From NCBI RefSeq assembly GCF_032854445.1, contig NC_088301.1, positions 39,731,187 to 39,795,186 of the forward strand: DNA of 64,000 nt, read 5' to 3'. Positions within the stretch are counted from its first letter, which is position 1; each line of letters opens with the position of its first letter. Below the pieces are notes generated by a model that saw only the letters and a program-made list of their open reading frames with translations, did not search any database and was not told the DNA's origin. This stretch comes from Liolophura sinensis. Taxonomy: Eukaryota > Mollusca > Polyplacophora > Chitonida > Chitonidae. Positions 1 to 13,454 of this stretch are shown here, piece by piece. The translations under genes and the position numbers were made by a program.

Positions 1-3000
1 TCCTGCCTTCAACATGTCTTCAGAGCAGATGTGGTATTAGGTAGGCCAAGTAAGTTGACCCCTGTCAGAAAGATAAACTTTGCCTGTGTGAACAGGGCTT
101 ACACCAGAAGATTTCTGGCATCTCTCAGCCTTACTCTTAACTTTACATAACCAAATCTATACACAGACAGCCAAGATGTCTTAGCTTTACATAATGTAAG
201 AGATCAACATTTTCTTTTGAAGAAATTAAAAGTGGAAGCTATGTAACATGCAACTTTAATAAGTCCTTCAAAAGAAATAAAAATGCAAGTAAAATAAATT
301 TGATGCGCAAAATGATTTATTAAATTTGTTGTAATTAGGCAGTCACTGTAATCTTGGGGTCATAAACTGAGGAGACCTTTTGAAAACATTACATTTAGAG
401 CATAAACACTGATGTATTAAGGGAAATCAATCACATCTGTGACCTTCTCTCTATGGGTTATGTAATTAGGTGAGCTGCATTAAACAGATTTATGAAGAGA
501 ATATTTCTTTACTTGGCTGAACTATAATGTAATAATACAAATAATGAAAAACAAAATTCATGTACATGTACCTCCAAAAAAGTAAACTTACTATATAAAA
601 TCTACATGTGTATGTAGATGCATATAACTTTAATGTACAGTGGTAACATTGTATTTTAATTATAAGTATTTTTCATGTGGTCACTGCATTCAAGAAGAGC
701 AGTGAGTCTTCAACAAAGCAAATGTCTATATGTAAATACACACGTTAACTTAACACACATGACATACACATACTGTGTTTGTAGTTATTGTCTGTCTGGT
801 CTCGAGAAGGCAAGACTACCATTCAAATACAAACATCTTACTCTTATAAAGTTTATGAACATTTGTAAAGACTGATATTGTTCACATATCACATATCCAG
901 AAAGAGATGTTCACCCATGCGATATATCTAGGTTGACTTAGAGAGCCCAAGGCACTCATAAGTGAAATTATATATAAATATCAAAAAAATGTGTCATTGT
1001 AAACTTACACATCGTCTTTTTATAAAATTCCTGCTGGCACGCTTCAATGACTGAATATACCACAGTACACATTATATGCATATACCTACAAGTATGTGTA
1101 CATAGAGTCCTGACACATAACCTTTTCTTGAAAAAAATATACAGGTTACCTGCACTGGTCATCTTTAAGAAAATACACTAGAAACAAGCCAAACCGCAAC
1201 TTCAGTATTCCAGCTGCAGTTCAGGAGAAATGGCTCAATCACATGATAATTGGTATCTACAATAAATGTAAAGAAATTAGCTTACTTATGCAACACTATA
1301 TTTGTCCATGTGCTAATGTTTGTTTCAGTGGAATTAATTGCCTTGCCCTTGACCCCCTCTGGAATATCAACAATACTAATCAGGGCTCATACACATCATG
1401 TACTAATGTTCATTATAAAATACATTAAACTGATTACAAAATACATTCAATTTCACCATGTATCTACCCTAAAACTTCATCCATGATTGGGTTACTGATT
1501 TTGCCTGATTCTGAAGGTTCTATTTGATCTAAAGGTGTTTTGGGGTTTGTTTGTTTCATCATGAAACCTGACGTACGGGCAACATTTCAAAGTCACAAAC
1601 TTTTAGCCTTTGCAAATTCATCCAAAGATTTACTACATGTGTATGTACTTTGTTAATGTAATGTGGCACATGTGTACATGTACATTAGCCCATCATACAT
1701 AATAAATCTCATGTTACAGCTTTGGGTGAAATCAAAGCCTTTGCCCTATATTTCACACCTGAAGGTTTAACTATGCTACAAGTACTGAAGCTTCATTGGT
1801 TGCCAGTACTGATCGCACATCCTCAGAAAATATATAGGCACAGAACATCTCCCTGAACATTCAATTTATAAAAGTTTACACCTTTTTAGGTTTGACCCTA
1901 CTGACAACGCACTGGGTACATATTGAGAAGAATTGACATACATATAGGGTCATGAAATTTTTCCAATGAACTTTCAACTTTAAAGTTAGAATAAGTCAAA
2001 AAAAAAAGAGTTTGGATCTGACATGACCTTGAAGGAAAAAAACAGATTTTATAATATTTCAGCCACAGTATCATCATGCCATTAATATCAGGGATCACAT
2101 TGTAAGATTTTGCTTGTAACACTTGTCCTATCAGATATATTTATCAGAATATTTTGACAACTTTGTTACTTGGTGAAACCTGTCCTTGGGACCTGTCTTA
2201 CAGAGCCATATTGGGATAAAGTCCAAAACTTTATCTTCTTTACAACACAAAATACCAGAGCAAGGGTATTCAAACTTTAATGCACTCATCATCTGAAAAC
2301 CAGACAAACATGTTTGAATTCTGTTATCAAACTAGTATTGCAACCTCTGAGTTAGACAAATCTTTTCAAAAATGTGTATCTTAATACCAATAAATAATCA
2401 AAATTGTAGCTCCAAAACTGGAGGAGTAAAACCTTGTAAATCATATAAAAAGCATGAAATGTTTGGAATAACTGAAAGGCTAATGATAATGTGGTAACTG
2501 CTCAAAAGCGGTCAGTCAGACAGTCAGACAAAAACTTCATCGCACAGTACTCCACGCCTATGTAATTGAGTGCAAATTATTTTACTTTTGGTGAAGTTCT
2601 GACATTGGCCAGCCATAAAGCTTATGTAAGGTTTCTTGTCCGAAATCAAAATATAATGTAATAGGAGGCATCCAGCTATATGCATTTTACAGTATACATA
2701 TTCATATGTTGCATAACACGGAATTTCATGCTGATAGACATACTCGAATTGCAGCAACAGCTGTCAGAGGTTGAAAAATCGTCAATTGTGAACAACAAAA
2801 GGTGTTGTACATTGCCTTGTTCCTTTGTAGAGGGCCATTTTATAGCCATGTAACCTATCTCTCTCCCTGGAATTACAGGTAATTTAGTTTATTGATTGTG
2901 GATTTCAGAATGTGGACATTTGATTTTTCATTTGTTTCTGTGATGTAAACTTTCATATTCCATGATGTTGGGTGCTTTTAGAGTCTGCATAAAATGTACC

Positions 3001-6000
3001 ACATTGTTATCTGGGAATTTTTTGTTGTTGTTGTGGTTATCATGCTATTATTACATGTTAGTGGCTACTTTGAGATCAAATGACTTCAAATGGCTTTTGC
3101 TTTTCTTGCAGCTGATTAACCTTTGAACACTGTTCTGTGGCCATACTTCACACGCTGATGTATTTTTCTACCTTTTTGGACTGAAAAAAAAAATTACACT
3201 TCTCTCTCAGGTGTTTTAAGAAATGAAGATATTGATAAGTTGTTCATTAGATCGACTAACAGTGTGATGCAAAAGACTGTGTGTATTCCTGTTACTACCG
3301 CATAAATATTGGCCAAAAAGGAGCAGACCAGGCAGTAAGTGTCTGCGGTGGCTTATTGTCAAGCTGCAGTCTATATTTCAATTTACATGTAATCTAATTA
3401 TCATTCTGATTTTACTCGGCTGTTCAGAGGACAAATTGCAGTATGTCCATCAAACATACTTACACTTCATGATTTTTGGTATGCCACCCTTTAAACAGCA
3501 ATTAACATACATGCCATCTAATTATGATGAATGAATGCCTGCAGAGATTATGGTTTTACCTGTATGTCAATCAAATCACCGTGGTGAACTGTGTTCAAGA
3601 CATTCAGTTGTAGCCTAAAGACTAAATGTGAGAGGTCTGGAAGAATTTTTATTTTAAGATCTTCTAGGAACTTCAAATTTTAATCACCCTAAGGCTGAAG
3701 GATGAAGACCAGTCTGCAGTCTTAAGTAAACATCTTAGTCATAACATTTTACATGTAGCTTCAGAAAGAAAACTTTGATATGGAAGTCTATTTAATCTTA
3801 ATTTAATCTCTGTCTATAATGGAATAAGGACATGACATGTGTTCATGTACAGTTGCTTGTGTCCTACATGTATCATGGTAAATATTTAACATCTTAATTT
3901 TGGCCACACCATATTAACTTGTTATTTTACTGACAGAATAAAATTTTTCTTTCAATGTCTTCCGACAGTATAAACATAAAAACAAACCTTGAATATCATC
4001 TAATTTGTAGAAAATGTGGACTATTCATACCCCAGCAAGTTTCCTGTTGATAACATATTTACATGATTAGAGGGCCTTGAAAAACAGGAAAATCATTAAA
4101 AACTTTGAAAAAAATCATTGAAAAAATTAAAAGGTCGATCTTCAGTTTTCTTTTTATTCTAGTTTTGGACTTTTTAATATTATCTTGCCCATAGAACAAA
4201 AAATAAAATTGGTGAGACCTTACAAGATAAAAAAAAAACATATACGAAAGCAGTTTATTTACACGAAAAATAAATATGTTTCAACCTCTAATGTAGTTCA
4301 AGCAGAAATAAGTATACTGAATGTATTCAACATATCGAGAAATGGAAAACTTTCTAGAGCATAAACTACAGGAACATTTGCTGCCAGCTACATATGTTTC
4401 CAACAGTATTACTGATCTTCTTGCATGCTGTCATATGTTTGTAGGCCAACAGTGTAAGATGCAAGGTCACGTGTATGAAACACATGCCTTGAATGCACTG
4501 AAGTCATGCTCCACTAATTGTTGATTTTAAGCGTACATCAACACTGTATGTATATGAATGCATGCACATGTGTTTGAGTAGAATCCTCTTCATCTTCTCA
4601 GGTCATCTTTAAGGTCTTTAATTTCACAGGCCAGTGACAAACATCTAAAGCCAAAGGGGGCAATTTAACCTTTTCATCTAATAATATGACCAGTTTCAAT
4701 GTGTTTTATCTAATCAAAGGAAAGAAAGAATGTTAGCTTCCACCTAAATGTATGAATAAGCAAATTAAAATAAGGTCAAGAAATCATTACTTGTTGTAAA
4801 GAATTATGAGCTGAATTTCCCAAATTGCATGTAAAAAAACTGAATCATAAAGGTGTTAAGCTTGAAACGTTTTAAGTTGATTACAACAATGTAATTGCCG
4901 AGTGTTAAAGCGTCCATCCCATAAGCTGGAGATACAAGGTTCAACACATGTACATATCCTTCCTTGTCTTGGCCCTCAGCAAAACTGAATTATGTACAAA
5001 TACATATATACATATAACAATGCGTTGTGAAACCTGAGCATGATTTTGTTTTTCAATGTCTCATTTCTGGTGCAAATATTGTTGGCACTGAGAAATAAAA
5101 TCTCATATGTATAAATATCATACTTCGGCATGTAATTACAATCATATTCGTACAATACACTCAGAACTAAGAACAAGCATGTTTCACCTCAGATCAATAC
5201 AACATAAAAAATAAGATAACACCTCATCCCCCAGCCCCATAAAATTGAAACTATATCATCTTTATATTAATAGCAAACTCCAATGCTTTTTCTCACCAAC
5301 TTGCAATGCTACTGTACAGAATGCAGACAAAAGCCTTAAAAGTGCGCACAGTTGTTTTAGGAGCAAGCAATATACATGTACGTGCTACATAGTTAATAAC
5401 AAGTATATAATATACAGGGTTTTTTTTTTTCTTGGTTTTTGTCTCCTTGCTCCCATAACAAACCCAAATAGGAAAAGAAGTAAAGACACTATAAAGCCAA
5501 TAAATTTTTAGGTCACCACCAGGTTTTAAGATTCAGGCCAATGCTCATTCGACACTATAACTGATGGACAGGAAGGCAGGTCACAGTTGATAACTCCAGC
5601 TGTCACACCTAGATGTACTTGTAAATGCCCTGACCCTACCAGAACCCACAAGGTTACCTTCTGAGAGTTCTGTTTGAAGTGAGGACTGGGGTCCAGTGGC
5701 TATGGTACTGAATATAGGCAAACTGAGGGAACAACATTACATGGCTATGCAATAGGGTTTGTGTGTCCTGTGGAACTGCATAATCCAGGACGGTATCAGT
5801 ACAGATTGAAAACAACTTGTGTAGTGTCTCTATATTTTTTTTTGTTTCAATTTTATTTTCTGCTTCTTTTCCTTTTGTACCCCTTTTAAGTGCTCCTCTC
5901 ATCCGGGGAATATACTTACATGTACAAGCGTCTCCATCCTACTATTACCTGCTGGATACCATAAACTAATGATTATGGACTACCTGTACAGATTTGGTTT

Positions 6001-6845
6001 GATGTGAAAAATGTGAGTACCTTCTACCATAAACTTTACCCAAGCATAATTGTTGTTGCATTACAGTTTGATATTACATGTACTATCATCCTACCTGTAA
6101 ATGTATTTGTGTAACAGTCCACTAGTCTCTTTTCAGCTATATATTTATTGTTGTTACATTACTTTTTCATAGTCATAAGCTACCTGTATAAATATGTGCG
6201 GAGCAAAGCACTACCTCGTACCAGGAATATGTCAACCTGACAAACCATTCCAGTTGACCTCTCTGCATCCATTCCAGACAGAGCTAGCTTGCAAATATTT
6301 GGTCTGAACAAAGGCAATGTAGATCAAGGGCTCCTTTACCATTACTGATGTACCAAAACTAATTAAATGTATGAGAAATTACACATACATGTAACATCTT
6401 GTATGTTATTTTGCTATAGGCTTAGTTATACTTCAAACTTACAATAAAACCTTCTGCGCAATAAACATCAACAAATTATTACTGGAAACACCTGGATGTG
6501 TTACTTTAGATAGAAATGCCTGGAAAATGAACATGTATAAGTTTGCGGAACTGTTGCATATGAGATATCAGGATTCCTGTTTCACTGTTCATTAATTGCT
6601 GTTTTAAACTCACAAACAATCGATTAGCAAGAATGCTTGAAATTAACTTCCAAGTTAAAATCCATTACTTTTGAGTGTGTTCAATGATGCACACTGACAC
6701 CCTTAAAGACAGGCAATGTAAAAGTGTATCATTTCTTTTTTAAAAAGTAGTAGTATTTGTACATGCAGTGATGCCAGAAGTAGTACGGCCCGTACAACCA
6801 TGGCTGTACAACTTTTCATACAATGAAAAAAAAAAAGCCAAAAAC
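1..6845. other. AT-rich flank, no gene recognised
   Basis: No open reading frame here resembles a known protein or shows a run of codons bounded by good splice sites. The sequence is AT-rich, with many copies of the palindrome TACATGTA and short homopolymer runs. It lies downstream of the minus-strand DCP1 exon, so it could be a DCP1 intron, DCP1 3' sequence or intergenic DNA; I could not find further DCP1 exons here by eye. Confidence 0.5.
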
Positions 6846-7335
6846 TTAGATTTGGAACATTCCCCTTGTGTCACTGTGCTTTAAATATACACAAAAAACT
6901 TCAGGTCAATACATGTAGTACGTTTTGAGATACCATCCTTAACATTTTGCTTAACATTGATTGTAATACACAACACACACAGTCTGGAATTCAGTAGTTT
7001 AATATGGTATTTAATATGTACAAACCAAATCAAGGACGGACTATTCCCCCTAATGCTATTGTGCTCTACATATGTGCAAACTCTGAGCTCAATATACACA
7101 GTACCTTTTGAGATACCACCAATCCAAAAACATTTTGCCTGAAATTGATTCTAATACACATTACACTACATGTAAGTCAGGAATTCAGTAATTTACCACA
7201 TTTAATATGTACACACGAAATCAACAATGGAATATCCCCCTTATGTTATTGTGTTCTATGTGTGTGCAAAGCCTGACCTCAAGGCAGTACTTTTTAAGAT
7301 ACCACCCCTAACATTTTGTTTCACATCGCTTTCCC
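6846..7335. repeat. Tandem repeat, period about 184-190 bp, about 2.6 copies
   Basis: Three diverged copies follow one another. The marker TTCCCCTTGTGTCACTGTGC near 6861 recurs in altered form near 7045 and 7235. A second marker, 'gagataccaNNNNNaacattttg', recurs near 6930, 7110 and 7300. Copies also share 'GGAATTCAGTA' and 'TTTAATATGTACA'. Spacing between copies is about 184 and 190 bp and the divergence is substantial, so the array is old. The short minus- and plus-strand ORFs inside it are by-products of the repeat. Confidence 0.8.
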
Positions 7336-8999
7336 TGATATCGGATGCCAACACTGATGCTCAGGGTTTGACATAAGCTACAAAGGTATTTTGTACTCAG
7401 CTCGAGGTGTACCATGCAATTTTCATGCGATGCTGCATGACACCTATGTTACCGTATACTAGGACATACAAGGACTAGGACATAGGACATTGATTGAATG
7501 ATTGACTAAATGAATGATTAGGGCTCATTACCACACTGGCAGTATTTCAGAGACAGGTATATTCAGAGCAGCTAACATACAAAGGCCCACATGTACACCT
7601 TATCTTCACTCACCATGCAGCAGGTTTTGAAATTGAGTGCATGGTTTCACATATGTGCATCCACCATTTAACCAGTGCATCCTAAAAATGCTGCCATTTT
7701 CTGCAGCCTAATTCAATCCCTGATACAAGCTTAATTCATTGTTTATTTGTTTATTTGATAACTTGACATTTTTATATGTGGCAGAGCTACTTTATGTATA
7801 TCACATGTACTTAACATGCTTTTAACTGTTAGACACAAGGTGTGGCTTACTGATGACATTTTGTCACAACGACATATGTACATGTATATACACATCTGTT
7901 CATGGTAATCATTAGTCTTGGCTAAAGCTTCCACGGTGAAAGATCACCGAAAGAGTTATCTCCCACTAGTGTTAGGGGTCTAGCCAATGTACAGTACTTG
8001 CCTTAATGCGATGTGTTAAGAAACATAATATTATGTAATGCTGGGCTGAGGGATAGGGTGCATAGAAGGTAGACCAAGAGAGCAGTGAGACAATGAACAT
8101 GATTTCAGAAAACAAAATGATCACTCTAAAAAGATGGTGTCATGTGTACATGTAAAAAATAACTCAAAAATGAAATATTCTGTATGTAGTAAAACATTCC
8201 AACTATGATCCTCTCCTTCAAACAAGTGACAGTCACAAAAAATAAAATGGGAGACATACAAATGTAGCTTAGAATGATCATAAATCTTTGAAAAGTTATA
8301 AAGCTTACAATGCATTTAGAATGAAATTCGAACGCAAACTGGTTATTCACAAACTACATCTATCTACATACGCCTTCCTCTTGTTTGAGGACAAATCTAT
8401 CTATCATGTACACATGGAATTTTTATATGAGGTTTGTTAGCTGGTGATAATATATAATACAGGGAACATAATGATTACAAGACAGTCATGATAATACAAA
8501 ATCTGGAGGGTTTATACTTTAAGATTTTTGAAAGTGTACACATAAGAAAGAAGCCGATTGTTCTGATGTAGAGAATAGGTATAAGAAAAAAAACAAAGGA
8601 AACTTTCTCAAATTTCTACATCATTGTATTCCAACTTTCATTCTCATCAGAGATATTCTGATATATATGAATATATACAGATGTGTACAACTGCATGTAC
8701 ATGTACAACCTTGTGAAAAATTTGTGGGGCACATTTGTGACCATGTTATACTGAATCGCATGTTGTAATGAAGTGTGTTATACTGAGCAGGAGGTGTACA
8801 AACATTATACAGTTCAGCTGCATAGTATATTTATTTACCTGATTGTTATTCAAAGCCACACCAAAGAATTTTTCAATTACACGATGGCTTAAAGTTTTAT
8901 AGGTGGGGGAAACTGAAGTGCCTAATGCGAACCACTGACCTTTGACATGTTACGGGTAAACGCTCAAACATGTTCCACCATATTGGTGGCAGCTGCATG
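7336..8999. other. No gene or repeat recognised
   Basis: AT-rich sequence without a supported exon. Near 7955 there is one copy of the short motif GAGTTATCTCCC, which also occurs near 14,030 and 55,447 and looks like a dispersed repeat fragment. Confidence 0.45.
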
Positions 9000-9188
9000 A
9001 ACGTCACTGAACGTTTATTGTCAACAAGCCCCCGCAAAAGAACTTGCCATTTTAAAGTACTTACATCGTGTCATCCATTTACGTGTAAACTCACAAACAA
9101 CGTCACTGAACGTTTATTGTCAACAAGCCCCCGCAAAAGAACTTGCCATTTTAAAGTACTTACATCGTGTCATCCATTTACGTGTAAA
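9000..9188. repeat. Tandem duplication, 90-bp unit, period 99 bp
   Basis: Bases 9000-9089 and 9099-9188 appear identical, separated by a 9-bp spacer. The unit starts AACGTCACTGAACGTTTATT and ends TTTACGTGTAAA. Because the period is a multiple of three, a plus-strand reading frame stays open through both copies and encodes the same 30-residue stretch twice (starting NVTERLLSTS). I do not recognise that peptide, and the frame closes at 9224. The perfect identity points to a recent duplication. Confidence 0.9.
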
Positions 9189-12100
9189 TCATCAATGAAT
9201 TATCAATGTCTACATCAATGTTAACATTATGTAGACACAAGCTCCAGATGCTGCATGAAAGCCATCATAGAGACAGACCGAAACTTTCCACTTCTATGGA
9301 ACAAATTATTTGTATACTGCAAATTCCCAGCATAATAAAAGACATGACCATGTTGGACTATGAAATGTTTTGCATGTGCCCTACAGGAGAAAACTGGGTA
9401 GAACTATGTCGTATGAATAACCAGTCTTGATAGGAGAGAAGTATTTACAGGCAAAAAAAAAAAAAAAATACACATTCTGGATAATACAAAACATGCCATA
9501 TGAATTATTAATAACATGGCAAATTCCCCAAGTATTTAATGAATTTCTAAATTCGTTGGAACCAAAGTCTACCCTGAACTGGATATACCAAGATAAGTGC
9601 TCACACCACAGGCCTATGGCTATCAATCTACATGTATGTACATGTATGTCAGAATTGGCCAGGTTGTCATTTGACATCTAATGTACTGTACACGTAAGGT
9701 ATGTCAGGGAGCATGATGCCGTTGGATGTGTGAGCCAACTGCACACTGCCGCCTGAGGCACTGTGATGAACGTAACAAGGCTTCACCTACAGCTGAGCTG
9801 GTCCAAATGGTTACCGTAGTTCTCTGCATACAGCGTATTAGGCACAGAGACACAAGCAATCCTGACAAAATGGCTGCTCACCTGGCTGCCTTGACAAACA
9901 TGAGCTGCCCATCACCAATGTGACTGATGCCAGCCAACACAGAAATCTGCCTGTGACAAGGATCTGTAAAGCTTCTGTGTTGCTGTCAACACTAGTACTC
10001 GTACCAAGTATTAAACCCACCCGGGAGTAGGTGAGGACAGACTTTATCATCCTAGATGTCAATCAAGATGTGGACATCAAAACTGAAGTATAAGGTCAGG
10101 ACAGACCAGGATCCCGATCAATGTCTCACGAAGAAACAGTGCAAATGAACTGAAACACTCTGGGATAAAGACCACTGATCATTTGACACTGTCCTCAACA
10201 TGTACATGTTGATATGTAGGCTTCATAGACTTGTGATTATGATGTGATGCAGAGTGAAATCATGGTCAACTAGCTACACATGTAGTACATGTATGCCTAT
10301 AGTCCCAAAGGTTTTACAAGACCAGCATTTTTGAAGGAAAAGAGCAGAAGGCTGAGTGAGACAGGGGCTAGCACCTACATGCATACATGTAGTTGAAAGG
10401 AGTAATCATTCCTTTGGCATTCAGGCTGCGAGATTGCTGATCATCTGAAATAATGCTGCACATGCACAGGACTGGGGCCCATGTGGCCTTCAAACCCAAA
10501 CCACCTGCATATTGTCTATCTAGGACTTCCCCACGAGGTAGAGTCACTTTATTTGTTTAAGAATAACAAATTTGCCAAGAATAGAACAAAGTATGTCATA
10601 TACATTTCTATTTATAATCCCTCAATTTAATGTCTAATTAATACATTCACAACAACCGTAGTCTGAAAAATAATCAATACACAGTCTACACTTGTAGTGT
10701 ACACCAAAGTCTCCAATTACATGCTCTCAATGCACACATGTACAATAGGCATTGTTAGTGACATTGTGACTAAGGGTATTAAATCATAATGTTTTTCTCA
10801 AACAAAAATATCTCTTTTTTTTGTTTGAAAAAAATATCTTGCACAAGAATTTGCACAAAAACATGTTGTAACAATGAGTAAACTGCTTGCTTATCAGCAG
10901 AAAAAACTCTTTGATCAAAACGTAGCTGCTTAAAAAAATGAAAGCAGGCTAACAAGATGTACAAAACAAATGGTCATCTAATTTTCTGCACATGCTAAAT
11001 AAATACAAAACAAATATGTGCATCAAAATGCACATTGGTTATTTTAAAGAAGGGTTAAAATTTATCACAAAATTTATTGCAGACATAGCTGAAATTTTAC
11101 CTCAAATATATAGTATCTCATGCATAATTTCGGTTACCAACTGGTACATCTTGAATCTAGGGATAGAGACTTCCAGATTCATGAAACAGCTCTGTATAAA
11201 ACGTTGCTCTGAGTAATGTGTTCCTGTAAACAGAGGTTTCTTACAGCAATATCATCTGAATCTCTAACTTATCTCATAAATATGTAAGTCTTAGGTAAAG
11301 TGACTTAAATTCTTCTTACACATGTTCCTATGATCCCACCCGAAACAGGGATACATATAGTTATGTAGATGCGTATTTTTTCAAAATATGACAAATTGCC
11401 CAATGGATAGAGTGGTGCAGAGCGCCTGATCCAGCTATCCATCCAACAGGCTGGGTATTCCTTTTTTCCTGCCACACTTACATGTACCCCTTCAAGCTTT
11501 AGGTATACAGCAACATAATATGCTCTTCATTCCAGAATGACGTCAACATCTTAAATATTAGATGACCGAAAAAGCAGGTTTTCACAGAGAATCAATTAGC
11601 AGAATTGGCATGAGGCTGTGTTCCAAGACCTATGACAGGGTTCAGGGGAAGAAGATTTCTATTAATAGTAAAACTAGCACTAATGGTTGTGGAACAACAA
11701 TTCTTCTGTTTCCTTTGTGCTTGCAGTTGCATGTACACACAGTACAGTACAGTGCAGTACATTGTATGTGGCTGCACCACACCATGAACAGATATATTGG
11801 TACACCAAATAATTGCCTTATTCTGTGTGGATTATGTCTATATATTATGTATGTCTGTACTTGTTTTTTTTTCCATATCCAGGTGATTTTTATACCATAG
11901 CACAGGTCTAATACAGGTTACAACAATGCAGGTGTTTGAAACAAAACTGAAATTAAAAAGTTGGCAAAAATTAGGCCACATATACTGGAAACTATTTCTT
12001 TGAATGACCCATTCTTTCAAAGAATGAATATTCAGTTCCCCTGACAACATCTTTTAAACTAACAGCAGTGGAATACTAATAAATTATTAACAAAATTATC

Positions 12101-13420
12101 TTGTTCCATAAGCTTCATTTAAATAGCTCTGCATCATGGCTTCTTGACAATTCAGCATTTAAAACTTATGACCCTTACAAGCCTATTTGTTTTCAAATCT
12201 TTTTAATGTTAATAATGAAATATCATCACTGTTTATAAGAATAAAAATATATTTTTAAAACATCATTCTTCTCTTTTCCAAAATGTGATTTTAATGGCCA
12301 TAAATTCCAAACAGGCGCATTTTGACCTGTGAGCTGGTGACATCACAGGGCGAGTTTACAGATTTAAAAGATTTCAATTTTCTGAACTGACCTTAAAAAG
12401 ATTGCTCCCTAGGTCACAAGATCTTTGCACTTGTGTAAAAATCCAAGCATTTTCAAGATGTCACACAGCTAATAGGTTTCCTGAACAGTACACTTTTTTA
12501 TTTTGATAATGACAAAGTTTAATGGTCTAGTAAGTGAGAATTTGTGCTGTAGACACATTTGACATTTGTGCTGTAGGACATTTGGACAAAATTGACAGCC
12601 TGACTAGAGTGGTAATACAATTATATTATTATCTTTTATGTTAAAATATTTTTTAAATTTACTTGTTCTCATTTCATGAACAGTCGTAAGTTGCAACTCA
12701 GGTCCAAGGTTAAAAGTTACGATATACCACCATTTCACAAACTCATACCACCTACATGTATGCCTTTAATGTGATATGCCTTGAAACATGTTAGTGCAAT
12801 GATATCATGACTTTCAACATACACCTTGGGTTATGCTGTGCATGTAAGCTTGTTGTCAAACTACATACTTAGGCTTTCTTTTTATATGAACACAACATTC
12901 TTTTCACATGGTAGGTGCAAAATGATGGCAATAGTTTGTAACAAAATCCATGTACAATGATACCTTACATGTACTGCTTACCTTAATGATACATGTACTG
13001 CTTACCTTAATATCATTAGAGTATTTACATGCATGTTTACAGTGCACTAAGCAAAGGACACCATACATGGTTTGACATTTCCAAATCCAAGTGTTTAACA
13101 CACATTTTGTTCAGTTCACAACTAATTCATGATCTTTTGGCTAGGTATGATGTTTCATACCATTTAAGGACTTATTAATTCAATTCTCAATGACAGGTTG
13201 ACGTGCCATGTTGTCCAAGACTTTCCTAGCAAATGAAAGGCAAGCATCATAGACACTCACCATAGCCACTCCCAAACATTTATATGCTTTGTTCATTAAG
13301 CTATTGCTGGTATTCTGAAGACAGCATTAAAAGCAATTCTTTATTTTGACATCACTGAAATATGCCATGATATCCTAACCCTGTGATGTTTATGTAAAAC
13401 TCAAGAAATAAATGAATAAA
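9189..13420. other. No confident gene; one coding-like patch
   Basis: Mostly AT-rich. The patch 9,720-10,060 is richer in GC. On the minus strand it has a good donor (GCCAG before GTGAGC, intron side starting at 9,880) with an open frame before it that ends HIGDGQLMFVKAA. I recognise no family, and the frame has no clear upstream exon. A 24-bp tandem duplication (ACATGTACTGCTTACCTTAA, starting at 12,967 and 12,991) is also present. Confidence 0.4.
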
Positions 13421-13454
13421 TGTGGTTTTACGCTTAGCAATATTGCAGTCATAT
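13421..13454. repeat. Fragment of a SINE-like dispersed repeat
   Basis: The phrase 'TTTTACGCTTAGCAATATTG' followed by 'CAGTCATAT' resembles the widespread mollusc repeat 'cgctTAGCAATATTccAGccATAT'. Recognition is from memory of mollusc genomic sequence, so the family name is left open. Confidence 0.5.

Noticed and set aside
4885-4945. Possible tRNA-like B box (AAGGTTCAACAC) near GTTAAAGCGTCC
   Set aside because: A-box and arm pairing are missing; at best a decayed SINE.
9862-9960. Minus-strand exon candidate ending HIGDGQLMFVKAA before GTGAGC
   Set aside because: Good donor and coding-like feel, but no matching acceptor choice, no partner exon and no known family, so it is mentioned only in the region note.
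11400-11500. tRNA-like stretch (GGATAGAGTGGTGCAGAGCG)
   Set aside because: Resembles a SINE head, but no cloverleaf with a proper anticodon arm and B box could be drawn.
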